A stretch of 16,306 nt of DNA from Chlamydiota bacterium. GTDB lineage: Bacteria; Chlamydiota; Chlamydiia; Chlamydiales; Rhabdochlamydiaceae. Within the stretch, counting starts at the first letter, position 1. Each line of letters starts with the position of its first letter. The DNA lies in NCBI GenBank assembly GCA_013041585.1, contig JABEVM010000051.1, forward strand, positions 1-16,306. Direction: 5' to 3'. Shown one piece after another: positions 1-7,491 of this stretch. The notes beneath the pieces were generated by a model. It was given only the letters and a program-made list of their open reading frames with translations, made no database searches and was not told where the DNA came from. Position numbers and translations under genes: made by a program.

Positions 1-3
1 TCC

Positions 4-9
4 TATAAT
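4..9 (+). promoter_or_regulatory. Possible -10 box upstream of the suf operon
   Basis: An exact TATAAT hexamer lies 44 bases before the sufB start codon, at a sensible distance for the -10 element of the suf operon. The matching -35 box would fall outside the window, so the promoter cannot be confirmed. No recognisable IscR- or Fur-type operator is visible in the 53 bases before the gene. AT-rich DNA produces this hexamer often by chance. Confidence 0.3.
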
Positions 10-53
10 CGAGTCGCAGCGATTTTCAATTCACGAATGTATAAGGTTTTTGC

Positions 54-1487
54 ATGACCACTCAGGAAATGTTTTCAACAGAGTACAAGTATGGGTTTTC
101 GACAGAGGTTGAGACGGAAAGTCTCCCTAAGGGCTTAAGCGAAGAGACTATACGTGCAATTTCTCAAAAAAAGAATGAACCTTCGTTCATGCTTGAATTT
201 CGTTTGAAAGCCTTTAAGAAATGGCTCGAAATGAAAGAGCCTACTTGGGCTGCTGTGAAGTATCCTCCTATAGATTATCAAGATATTACGTATTATTCGG
301 CTCCAAAAAAGAAGCAAACCCTTGAAAGCTTGGACGAGCTAGATCCAGAGATTTTAAAAACTTTTGAAAGGCTAGGCATTCCCTTAGACGAGCAAAAAAG
401 ACTTGCGAACGTTGCAGTCGATGTTGTCTTTGATTCCGTGTCGTTAGGCACGACATTTCAAAAAAAGCTCCAAGAAGCGGGAGTGGTTCTGTGCTCTATT
501 TCCGAAGCAGTGCAAAAATACCCAGAGCTTGTAGAAAAATATTTAGGAAGCGTGGTTCCCATTGGAGATAATTATTTTAGCGCTCTAAACTCGGCAGTTT
601 TTTCTGATGGGTCTTTTGTATACGTTCCAAAAGGTGTTAGATGCCCGATGGAGCTATCTACGTATTTTAGAATTAACGATAAGCAATCTGGGCAATTTGA
701 AAGGACGCTAATCATCGCAGAAGAAGGGTCCTATGTCAGCTACCTAGAAGGGTGCACAGCACCCGCCTATGACAATAACCAACTGCATGCCGCTGTTGTG
801 GAGCTCGTTGCGCTCGATCACGCTGAGATTAAGTACGCCACTGTGCAGAACTGGTACTCTGGAGACCCGAAAACTGGTGTGGGTGGAATTTACAACTTTG
901 TAGTGAAGAGAGGGAGATGTGCGGGATTTCGTTCCAAAATTTCTTGGACGCAAGTGGAGGCGGGAGCTGCAATCACTTGGAAATATCCGAGCTGTATCTT
1001 GCAAGGGGATGAATCTGTCGGGGAGTTTTATTCCGTTGCTCTGACTAATGGCCATATGCAAGCAGATACAGGAACGAGGATGGTACATCTAGGAAAGAAT
1101 ACAAAGTCTACCATCATTTCAAAAGGGATTTCAGCTGACAAAGCGAAAAACACGTATCGAGGTCTAGTAAAAATAGCGCCTAGAGCAACAGGCGCTCGTA
1201 ATTATACGCAATGCGATTCGATGTTAGTCGGAGATGAATGCTGCGCAAATACATTCCCTTATATTGAAGTTGGGAACGCGACAAGCCAGGTGGAGCACGA
1301 AGCTTCCACATCTAAAATGAATGAGCAGCAACTGTTTTATCTGCAAACAAGAGGGATTTCACGAGAAGACGCGATTAATACCATTGTGAATGGTTTTTGC
1401 AAAGATGTGATTAAGGAGCTTCCTCTTGAGTTTGCTGTAGAAGCGCAGAAATTACTTACCTTAAAATTAGAAAATTCAGTCGGATAA
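54..1487 (+). CDS. sufB: SufB, Fe-S cluster assembly scaffold subunit
   Basis: SufB is the scaffold subunit of the cytosolic SufBC2D complex, on which nascent Fe-S clusters are built. The 477-aa product carries the hallmark stretches of the family: RTLIIAEEGSYVSYLEGC with Cys234, NQLHAAVVEL, the VQNW segment, and GDECCANTFPYIEVGN followed by VEHEASTS. By alignment from memory, Cys396 matches the cluster-assembly Cys405 of E. coli SufB, and the Glu of HEAS matches Glu434. The protein is slightly shorter than E. coli SufB (495 aa), mainly at the N-terminus. The ATG is preceded by only a weak AAGG ribosome-binding site. It is the first gene of the suf operon; sufC follows after 11 bases. Nothing suggests loss of function. 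The family assignment is very secure. Confidence 0.97.
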   Translation: MTTQEMFSTEYKYGFSTEVETESLPKGLSEETIRAISQKKNEPSFMLEFRLKAFKKWLEMKEPTWAAVKYPPIDYQDITYYSAPKKKQTLESLDELDPEILKTFERLGIPLDEQKRLANVAVDVVFDSVSLGTTFQKKLQEAGVVLCSISEAVQKYPELVEKYLGSVVPIGDNYFSALNSAVFSDGSFVYVPKGVRCPMELSTYFRINDKQSGQFERTLIIAEEGSYVSYLEGCTAPAYDNNQLHAAVVELVALDHAEIKYATVQNWYSGDPKTGVGGIYNFVVKRGRCAGFRSKISWTQVEAGAAITWKYPSCILQGDESVGEFYSVALTNGHMQADTGTRMVHLGKNTKSTIISKGISADKAKNTYRGLVKIAPRATGARNYTQCDSMLVGDECCANTFPYIEVGNATSQVEHEASTSKMNEQQLFYLQTRGISREDAINTIVNGFCKDVIKELPLEFAVEAQKLLTLKLENSVG

Positions 1488-1498
1488 AGGGATTTTTT

Positions 1499-2266
1499 AT
1501 GTTAGAAATAATAAACTTACATGCCTCTATCGAGGATAAGCCGATTTTACGAGGAATGAATTTGACAATCCGCCCAGGCGAGATCCATGTAGTGATGGGA
1601 CCGAATGGCGCTGGTAAGTCTACACTCGCAAATGTTCTTGCGGGTCATCCAAGCTATGAAGTTACAGAAGGCGAGATTTTATTTCAGGGTAAAAACCTAG
1701 TAGAATTGGAGCCGGAAGAAAGGGCCCATCTAGGTGTTTTCCTAAGCTTTCAATATCCAATAGAAATTACTGGGATCAGCAATTTTCAATTTCTCTATTC
1801 CTCTACTTGCGCAATGAATAAAGCTAGGGGTCTTGCAATTCCAACAGAGGAAGAATTTAGCAAGAAGCTTGATGAAGCGATGGCGCTCATGGATATGAAG
1901 AGCGAATTTAAATATCGCAATTTGAATGAGGGCTTTTCAGGCGGTGAGAAAAAACGCAATGAAATCCTTCAAATGCTTCTACTAGAGCCTCGTTTTGCAA
2001 TCTTAGACGAAACAGATTCGGGACTTGATATTGATGCGATGCGTATTGTAGCAAAAGGGATTAACTCGATTGCATCTCCAGAGAGAAGTTTACTACTCAT
2101 TACACACTATCAAAGGCTTCTTGACTACATACGCCCAGATTTTGTGCATGTTGCAATCGACGGAAAAATTGTGGCCACAGGAGGGCCGGAGCTTGCGCTG
2201 CGCCTGGAGAAAGAAGGATATGATTTCCTATCTCAAGGACAAGTCTATGAGGATAGTCTTGTATGA
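1499..2266 (+). CDS. sufC: SufC, ABC-type ATPase of the SUF complex
   Basis: SufC is the soluble ABC ATPase that binds SufB and SufD; ATP hydrolysis reshapes the scaffold during cluster assembly. The 255-aa sequence has a Walker A loop GPNGAGKST at residues 34-42, the Q-loop region SFQYP, the SUF-type signature FSGGEKKRNE from residue 146, Walker B ILDETDSGLDID, and the switch His in LLITHYQRLL. The length is typical for SufC (about 250 aa), and there are no membrane segments, as expected. The ATG follows an AAAGGGA ribosome-binding site that overlaps the sufB stop codon, so translation is probably coupled. The gene overlaps sufD by four bases (ATGA). The SUF-specific signature and the neighbours separate it from transport ATPases. 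Confidence 0.97.
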   Translation: MLEIINLHASIEDKPILRGMNLTIRPGEIHVVMGPNGAGKSTLANVLAGHPSYEVTEGEILFQGKNLVELEPEERAHLGVFLSFQYPIEITGISNFQFLYSSTCAMNKARGLAIPTEEEFSKKLDEAMALMDMKSEFKYRNLNEGFSGGEKKRNEILQMLLLEPRFAILDETDSGLDIDAMRIVAKGINSIASPERSLLLITHYQRLLDYIRPDFVHVAIDGKIVATGGPELALRLEKEGYDFLSQGQVYEDSLV

Positions 2267-3567
2267 TCGATGAAAGAGAAGCTTTTTTTCAGAATCTGGA
2301 AGGGATTTTTAGAGGGCTTTCTCCCTTAGAGCCTACATATTTGCTCCGAAAAAGGGCTTGGGACTCGTTTGTAGAAATGGGACTTCCAAATAGAAAGGAA
2401 GAAGCTTTTCAATATCTTCCTCTTCGAAAGTTATATGAAGAGAAATTCTCCCCTTGTACTGCACCTGTTTCACAAGAAGAAATTGCCATAGTGGAACCTT
2501 TTTCAGGATCTTCGCTTGTTTTTGTGAATGGAGTATTTCGCAGGGATCTCTCTCTCACGCATAACCTTCCGGATAATGTCGTACTCCTTTCTTTGGAAGA
2601 GGCAAGCTCCAAGTTTGGAACGTTTTTGCAAAATCGTTTTACTAAGCAATGCAAAGAAGAAAAAGATCCTTTTGCCATGCTAAACTTAAGTTTATACACA
2701 GGAGGAGCTTTTCTCTATGTTCCACCGAATGTAAACTGTGAAGTGCCGGTCCAAGTTGTACATTTCATCACAGGGGACGGCGAAAAAGCACCTTTTATTG
2801 CTCCGAGACTCCATGTTTTCCTCGGCAGTCTTTCTCGTCTTGACGTGATTGTAAGTTTGCAGACAAAAAATGCTCCTCATTTTTGGATGAACGGGTTTAC
2901 GGATGTTGCGGTTGAAGAAGGAGCCTCTTTTTCTTTGACCAATGCTTCAAAAATTCCAGAATCTTCTTGGGGCTTTGATGCTGTGAGAATGAGCGCAAAG
3001 AGAGATAGTAGAGTAAAGAGTGTAAACCTCACAAATGGCGCTAAAACAGTTCGGCAAAGCTATCATGTATTCCTTACTGGTGAGAATGCCGAGGTGGAGT
3101 TAAAAGGGTTGCAGCTTTTGAAAGGAAATAATCAAGCCCACTGCCATGTTGTCATGCAGCACGAAGCCCCTTACTGTAAATCTATGCAGCTTTTTAAAAG
3201 TGTGCTGCAAGATGTTTCGCAATCGAGCTTTGAAGGGAAAATCTTTGTGCAGAAAAAAGCGCAAAAGACAGAGGCCTATCAGCTTAATAATAACCTTCTT
3301 TTAGGTGAATTCGCGCTCTGCAATAGTAAGCCTAACCTAGAAATTTATGCGGATGATGTGAAAGCATCTCATGGCGCTACTGTAGGAAGACTGCGAGATG
3401 AAGAACTTTTCTATTTGAAAACGAGAGGAATTTCCGAAGAAGAAGCCAAATCGCTCTTGCTTTTTGGATTCTGTCAGGAAATTGTTCAGGCAATTCCTCA
3501 TGCCTTTTTGCAAAAAAATCTTTTGCCCTTCATTCAAAATTCTTTGAAAAAGAGCTCTTATGTTTGA
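2263..3567 (+). CDS. sufD: SufD, Fe-S cluster assembly scaffold subunit
   Basis: SufD pairs with SufB in the SufBC2D scaffold. The 434-aa protein starts with a helical region containing GLPNRKEEAFQYLPL, typical of SufD. It has a central beta-helix region and ends with DDVKASHGATVGRL, then ELFYLKTRGISEEEA, the C-terminal signature shared with SufB. His370 in SHGATVG corresponds to His360 of E. coli SufD at the SufB-SufD assembly site. The residue two before it is Ala368, where E. coli has Cys358. The start codon overlaps the sufC stop, and a GAGGA site lies nine bases before it inside sufC. The gene overlaps sufS by eight bases. Only SufD has this signature with such a divergent middle, so confusion with SufB is unlikely. 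Confidence 0.95.
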   Translation: MIDEREAFFQNLEGIFRGLSPLEPTYLLRKRAWDSFVEMGLPNRKEEAFQYLPLRKLYEEKFSPCTAPVSQEEIAIVEPFSGSSLVFVNGVFRRDLSLTHNLPDNVVLLSLEEASSKFGTFLQNRFTKQCKEEKDPFAMLNLSLYTGGAFLYVPPNVNCEVPVQVVHFITGDGEKAPFIAPRLHVFLGSLSRLDVIVSLQTKNAPHFWMNGFTDVAVEEGASFSLTNASKIPESSWGFDAVRMSAKRDSRVKSVNLTNGAKTVRQSYHVFLTGENAEVELKGLQLLKGNNQAHCHVVMQHEAPYCKSMQLFKSVLQDVSQSSFEGKIFVQKKAQKTEAYQLNNNLLLGEFALCNSKPNLEIYADDVKASHGATVGRLRDEELFYLKTRGISEEEAKSLLLFGFCQEIVQAIPHAFLQKNLLPFIQNSLKKSSYV

Positions 3568-4780
3568 TGTAGAAAAAATACGGGGGGACTTCCCTCTCTT
3601 GCACCTTAAACCAGGAGGCAAGGACCTACTTTATTTTGATTCTGCTGCAACAACGCAAAAACCTTTACAAGTCATCTCTGCCATCACAGATTTTTATCAG
3701 AATAATTATGGCACAGTTCATAGAGCTATTTATACACTCGCTGCTACGTCCACAAAAAGATATTCTGAAGTGAGAGAGAAAGTTGCTCAATTTCTTGATG
3801 CTGCATCGAGTGATGAAATTGTCTTTACAAAAGGTACTACAGAAGCGATCAATCTTGTCGCTACCTGTTTTGGGAAAGAATTTTTAGAAAAAGGGGATGA
3901 AATTCTCATCTCACAAACTGAGCATCACTCGAATATTGTGCCTTGGCAGAATATCTGCAAAGAAAAGGGGGCTATTCTTACCGTTGCCCCAGTAAATAGT
4001 AAGGGAGAGCTCATTTTAGATGAATTTGAAAAGTTGCTTAACCATAAAACAAAACTAGTTAGCATCGCTCATATATCCAACGTAACGGGAACAATCCATC
4101 CGATTAAAAAGATTATTGCTATGGCGCATAAAGTGGGAGCTAAAGTCTTTATTGACGCAGCACAAAGCGCCTCCCACATTCCATTTTCCGTACAAGGTCT
4201 AGATGTCGATTTTTTGGCCTTTTCAGGACATAAAATATATGGTCCTACTGGGATTGGAATTTTATATGGAAAAAAAGAGTTGCTTAAAGCGCTTCCCCCC
4301 TATCAATTTGGCGGAGATATGATCCTTGGTGTGTCTTTTACGGATACTACCTACCAAGAGCCTCCTTTAAAATTTGAGGCTGGAACGCCGCCAATTGGTG
4401 AAGTGATTGGCCTTGGCGCAGCCCTTGATTATATTTCCCAGGTAGGGAAACAAAATATCGCGGATTGGGAACATGGGCTCACAAAGTACGCCACACAGCG
4501 CTTACTTGAGATAGAAGGCCTTCGTTTGATTGGCACAGCAGAGCACAAAAGCGCAATCATTAGCTTTTTGATAGACGGAGTGCATCCTTTAGACCTGGGA
4601 ACTATGCTTGATACAAAAGCGGTCGCAATTCGCACAGGACACTTATGCGCTCAACCCACCATGCAATTTTTTGGAACAACTTCTTTAAATCGAATTTCCT
4701 TCGGACTTTATAATACTCTTGAAGAGATCGATGAGTTTATAAGAAGACTTAAGGAAGTTCTTTCGTTCTTACGAGCGTAA
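3560..4780 (+). CDS. sufS: SufS, group II cysteine desulfurase
   Basis: SufS is a PLP-dependent cysteine desulfurase that converts cysteine to alanine and passes the persulfide sulfur to the SUF scaffold. In the 406-aa protein the PLP lysine is Lys225 in FSGHKIYGPTG. The cofactor-stacking His is in TEHHSNIVPWQ, the PLP-contacting Asp is in IDAAQSASH, and the persulfide-forming Cys is Cys363 in RTGHLCAQP. The RTGH(x)CAxP context and the short Cys loop mark the group II (SufS/CsdA) class as opposed to IscS. Group II enzymes normally need a SufE or SufU partner, and neither is encoded in this window. The gene begins inside the end of sufD, is the last gene of the operon, and is followed closely by a strong hairpin terminator. 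Confidence 0.96.
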   Translation: MFDVEKIRGDFPLLHLKPGGKDLLYFDSAATTQKPLQVISAITDFYQNNYGTVHRAIYTLAATSTKRYSEVREKVAQFLDAASSDEIVFTKGTTEAINLVATCFGKEFLEKGDEILISQTEHHSNIVPWQNICKEKGAILTVAPVNSKGELILDEFEKLLNHKTKLVSIAHISNVTGTIHPIKKIIAMAHKVGAKVFIDAAQSASHIPFSVQGLDVDFLAFSGHKIYGPTGIGILYGKKELLKALPPYQFGGDMILGVSFTDTTYQEPPLKFEAGTPPIGEVIGLGAALDYISQVGKQNIADWEHGLTKYATQRLLEIEGLRLIGTAEHKSAIISFLIDGVHPLDLGTMLDTKAVAIRTGHLCAQPTMQFFGTTSLNRISFGLYNTLEEIDEFIRRLKEVLSFLRA

Positions 4781-4784
4781 ATAA

Positions 4785-4815
4785 AAAAACCGGTTTCTTT
4801 TGGAAACCGGTTTTT
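4785..4815. terminator. Bidirectional intrinsic terminator between sufS and the porin-like gene
   Basis: A perfect 13-bp inverted repeat (arms 4785-4797 and 4803-4815) encloses a 5-base TTTTG loop. The GC core ACCGG is flanked by A on the left and T on the right, so each strand reads as a stem followed by a U-tract. It lies five bases past the sufS stop and 28 bases past the stop of the convergent porin-like gene, so it can end both transcripts. Confidence 0.9.
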
Positions 4816-4843
4816 AGAAACCAAACTTTTCTACCTATTTCGT

Positions 4844-6151
4844 TTAGAAATCAAGTCTAATTGCAAAAGTAAGTCCTGACAGTGTGAGGTCACCTTTTCT
4901 GCTTGTGTCAGAGGTAACAAAAGACGTGTCTGGTACATTACCTGTGGCAGTTGGTAATACAGGATTTATAGTATTGGTAATTGAGATAAACTGGTTTTGA
5001 GAGAAGAAAATATGCTCTTCCCAACCTAGGTCTATACGAACTCTATAAGAATCATCCATAAATCTTTTTGCCCAACGAAAACCGATTGCTAGGTCAGCTG
5101 TAGCTCTAGCATCATGGAAAGAATTATGAAGGCTGCTAGGTTGCAATACGAGCGGAGATGTTGCACCAGTTTTAGTATTAGTAGCTGTTCCGTTTAGGGT
5201 AGCTTTATAGTCAACCTCGAAGTGTCCTAAGAGCAGAGAAGCTGCTGCTTGTCCATATATACTAAAACCTGCACCTAAACGCCATTCTGTATCAAAACCA
5301 ACTCGAGGTCCAAGACCGTTGAAATTGTTTTTCATATGAACTTTGCTATTGATAGACAGAGTATCAACAGCGACTGTTGCGCCTGTTGCTGGATTAGGTA
5401 TGATGAATCCATTCTGACCAGGGCCTGTAAAAAGATTGGTGTATACATCATATCTTTGGTGAACCCAACCAGCACGTACTCCAATAAATGGACGTAACGT
5501 GAGGTGTCTGCTTACAAAAAACTCTCTTCCAAGGTCCAAGTCGATTGTATTAAAATGGAGTCTCCAATCAGGTTTCGCGAAGGTAGAAGTATAAAACTGA
5601 TCTGGAGCTGCTACTGGTTGGAATTTTGGAATAAGTCTATCCCCATAGACAGGATCTGCGTTTGTTCCATTGCGGTGAGCATGGCTATTTAAATGAGTCC
5701 AAGCTAAAGAAATATCCCATCCATCAAAAGGTAAATTGAATCCAAGTCCTGCACGAACACCAAATTCCCAATGAAAATGAGGATTTTTCACATCTCCTGA
5801 ATGAGTAGCGATACCTCTTTCAGAAAATGGGGTTGTGCCGGGAGTTGGAGTTCCTTGTGCTACTATGAATTCGGTTGAATGTACTTTTGTAGCATAATCA
5901 AGACCTGATTCGCGCGCTTTCCACCAAAGGAGCTCACCGTCGATCCAGAAATCAAGAGCATTGCTTAAAATAGGTCTTGCTGGTGGATTGATAACTCTTT
6001 CGTTGCTCTTTCCATTAGCAGCTTTTTGGTTTGGTTGTTGTTTTGATTGTTGCTTTTGCTGATTTGAGTCTCCATAAGCAGCATACATGTTTGATGTAGC
6101 AAGCAAAGATGTTGCAATGATTGCCCATATTTTTTTTACATTCGATTTCAT
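4844..6151 (-). CDS. MOMP-like outer-membrane beta-barrel protein (Lpg1974 / Legionella_OMP family)
   Basis: A probable pore-forming outer-membrane protein of the Legionella MOMP-like family. The chosen ATG at 6151 gives 435 aa and follows a strong GAGGAG site with 9-base spacing; a TTG 27 bases further upstream lacks support. Residues 1-25 form a signal peptide (KK, then WAIIATSLLATSNMYA). A Gln/Asn/Lys-rich linker follows at about residues 27-58. The family-typical start of the barrel is GELLWWKARESGLDYA at 72-87. Alternating amphipathic strands follow, with WEFGVRAGLGF, WDISLAWTHL, LRPFIGVRAGW and a C-terminal strand ending in RLDF. The terminal Phe is the usual signal for Bam-dependent insertion. 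There are few or no cysteines, unlike the disulfide-linked MOMP of Chlamydia. The gene stands alone, and its substrate is unknown. Confidence 0.87.
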   Translation of the reverse strand: MKSNVKKIWAIIATSLLATSNMYAAYGDSNQQKQQSKQQPNQKAANGKSNERVINPPARPILSNALDFWIDGELLWWKARESGLDYATKVHSTEFIVAQGTPTPGTTPFSERGIATHSGDVKNPHFHWEFGVRAGLGFNLPFDGWDISLAWTHLNSHAHRNGTNADPVYGDRLIPKFQPVAAPDQFYTSTFAKPDWRLHFNTIDLDLGREFFVSRHLTLRPFIGVRAGWVHQRYDVYTNLFTGPGQNGFIIPNPATGATVAVDTLSINSKVHMKNNFNGLGPRVGFDTEWRLGAGFSIYGQAAASLLLGHFEVDYKATLNGTATNTKTGATSPLVLQPSSLHNSFHDARATADLAIGFRWAKRFMDDSYRVRIDLGWEEHIFFSQNQFISITNTINPVLPTATGNVPDTSFVTSDTSRKGDLTLSGLTFAIRLDF

Positions 6152-6377
6152 AGGTTGATTCTCCTCATATTGGATCAAAAAGAAAAATGATTGTTCAGTA
6201 TTCTTGTTTTTTTTTAAACTTAATTCGCTTCTTTCCTATTTTTTAGCTGCAATCTTGCTCACTGTAGCATCAAAACATAACATTGTTGCAGATGAAAACT
6301 TACATTTGCCCAAATGTTCATCTGAACTAAACAAGTTATCTTACTCGATCAAATTTATTTTGCAAGAATTTTCAGTG
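6152..6377. other. Intergenic region between porin-like gene and sctT
   Basis: This 226-base AT-rich spacer lies downstream of sctT and upstream of the porin-like gene, both on the minus strand. It should hold the end of the secretion transcript and the porin promoter. It contains the porin ribosome-binding site GAGGAG, a run of nine T at about 6207-6215, and the compound inverted repeat annotated separately. No convincing -35/-10 pair and no hairpin followed by a U-tract was found. Confidence 0.5.
6290..6323. repeat. Compound inverted repeat upstream of the porin-like gene
   Basis: An inner perfect repeat (ACATTTG at 6302-6308, CAAATGT at 6311-6317, two bases between) is nested within an outer perfect repeat (AGATGAA at 6290-6296, TTCATCT at 6317-6323). 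The left side carries a short bulge at 6297-6301. As RNA it forms an interrupted stem of about 13 bp with no U-tract on either side. It could be an operator, an mRNA 3' stem-loop for the secretion operon, or a factor-dependent terminator. Confidence 0.5.
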
Positions 6378-7205
6378 CTACGCGCGAAAGAAGTAGATGA
6401 CTTTGTTGATGAATGTAATCCAATCAAGTGATTGCTTTGCCATTTCTTTCAAAATGTAGAACCATGCAGCGTAAAGAAGAGCTAGGCCCACAAGGGACTT
6501 AATGGACATTCCAAGGAAAGCGATTTGTACTTGCGGCGCTAAACGGTTTGCAATCCCTAAAAAGACTTCTGTCATAAGCACAGCAATTAAAGAAGGTGCT
6601 GCGAGTTGAATGGAAATGCTCAGAGTTTTTGTCGCGATTTCCATGATAAGCTTCCATATGGGATTATTTGCATAAAAGAAGGCTCTAGAAAACAACCCGT
6701 CTGCAGGAAGAATTTGATACGAATCGAAAACCCCGTTCAAAAAGATGGCGGGGCCATTGATCTCAAAAAAAATAACAATCAGAACGTAGTTGTATAAAAG
6801 TCCGATTGAAGAGACCTGGGTTTGTACTAAAGGGTCATTGACCATAAGAGACTGAGATCCACGCATGAAATCGATGAGCGTTCCTGACATGTTTGCAATG
6901 TAAAAAGGGATCGTGCACAAAACTGCAAGTATGACCCCTATGAAAATTTCTTTCATGGCATACCCAACAAAGGTTGGGTTAAAGGCTAAAACTTCGTGAG
7001 AGGTGAAGACGATGTTCGGAAGCATGATGAGTGTAATTGCAACCGAAAGCCCAATTTTCACGCTCCCTGGAAGTTTGCCTCCAAGAAAAGGTGCGAAAGC
7101 GACAATGGGCGTAATCCGCATAAGGCCTAAAAAGAACATAGAAAGAAGAGAATGCGGCGTGACATTAGGCTGTCCGAGCAGAAAGCTGAGATAACCCGTG
7201 TCCAT
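6378..7205 (-). CDS. sctT: SctT, type III secretion export-gate protein (YscT/SpaR/FliR family)
   Basis: SctT is part of the SctRST export gate at the inner membrane, through which type III substrates enter the secretion channel. The 275-aa protein is almost wholly hydrophobic, with clear membrane segments near residues 20-40, 46-68, 84-104, 132-148, 196-216 and 226-252. Family marks include RITPIVAFAPFLGG near the N-terminus and NRLAPQVQIAFLGMSIKS at about 220-237, the best-conserved SctT/FliR stretch. The length is usual for the family (about 260-290 aa). Its ATG follows directly on the sctS stop codon (TAAATG), which implies translational coupling. It is the last gene of the sct cluster; no sctU follows. 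It is called SctT and not flagellar FliR because every neighbour is an injectisome-type gene. Confidence 0.95.
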   Translation of the reverse strand: MDTGYLSFLLGQPNVTPHSLLSMFFLGLMRITPIVAFAPFLGGKLPGSVKIGLSVAITLIMLPNIVFTSHEVLAFNPTFVGYAMKEIFIGVILAVLCTIPFYIANMSGTLIDFMRGSQSLMVNDPLVQTQVSSIGLLYNYVLIVIFFEINGPAIFLNGVFDSYQILPADGLFSRAFFYANNPIWKLIMEIATKTLSISIQLAAPSLIAVLMTEVFLGIANRLAPQVQIAFLGMSIKSLVGLALLYAAWFYILKEMAKQSLDWITFINKVIYFFRA

Positions 7206-7475
7206 TTACTGTGCCCATTTAGGGAAATTTATGAAAATGTTATTAGTAAACTGCATGATCTGTGCGCTGAGCCAGCCTCCTAAAATAAGTAAGGTTACAA
7301 TCACAGCAATCAGTTTGACTGTAAAAGAAAGCGTTTGTTCTTGAACTTGTGTTGCAGCCTGAACGATCGCAATAAAAAGACCGAGGACAGTACTGATAAT
7401 GATCGGAGGTCCTGAAAGAATCAGAATGAGTAGTAGAGATTGATAGGAAAGTTGGTAAATTTCGGCATCAAACAT
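7206..7475 (-). CDS. sctS: SctS, type III secretion export-gate protein (YscS/SpaQ/FliQ family)
   Basis: SctS is the small helical-hairpin subunit of the SctRST export gate; several copies wrap around the SctR-SctT core. The 89-aa protein has the typical two membrane segments (about residues 15-38 and 50-72). These are joined by the polar segment QAATQVQEQTLSFTVK, the family signature that lines the gate, and the GPP motif in segment 1 is also typical. Length matches the family (about 85-90 aa). The ATG is preceded by GAGGAG with 8-base spacing. The gene sits 16 bases after sctR and directly abuts sctT, in the R-S-T order conserved in nearly all type III systems. The assignment is secure despite the small size. 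Confidence 0.95.
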   Translation of the reverse strand: MFDAEIYQLSYQSLLLILILSGPPIIISTVLGLFIAIVQAATQVQEQTLSFTVKLIAVIVTLLILGGWLSAQIMQFTNNIFINFPKWAQ

Positions 7476-7491
7476 AGAAGATTCTCCTCAT

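Noticed and set aside
744..1088. Minus-strand open frame inside sufB
   Set aside because: It is antisense to highly conserved SufB sequence, with no ribosome-binding site or recognisable protein.
6152..6178. Nine-residue N-terminal extension of the porin-like protein from a TTG
   Set aside because: The extension would span the strong GAGGAG site and put charged residues before a normal signal peptide; the ATG at 6151 is well placed.
6204..6431. Plus-strand reading frame of 75 codons with a signal-peptide-like start
   Set aside because: It would need a TTG start without a ribosome-binding site. Its hydrophobic start comes from a T-run, it contains the compound inverted repeat, and its end runs antisense into the conserved 3' end of sctT.
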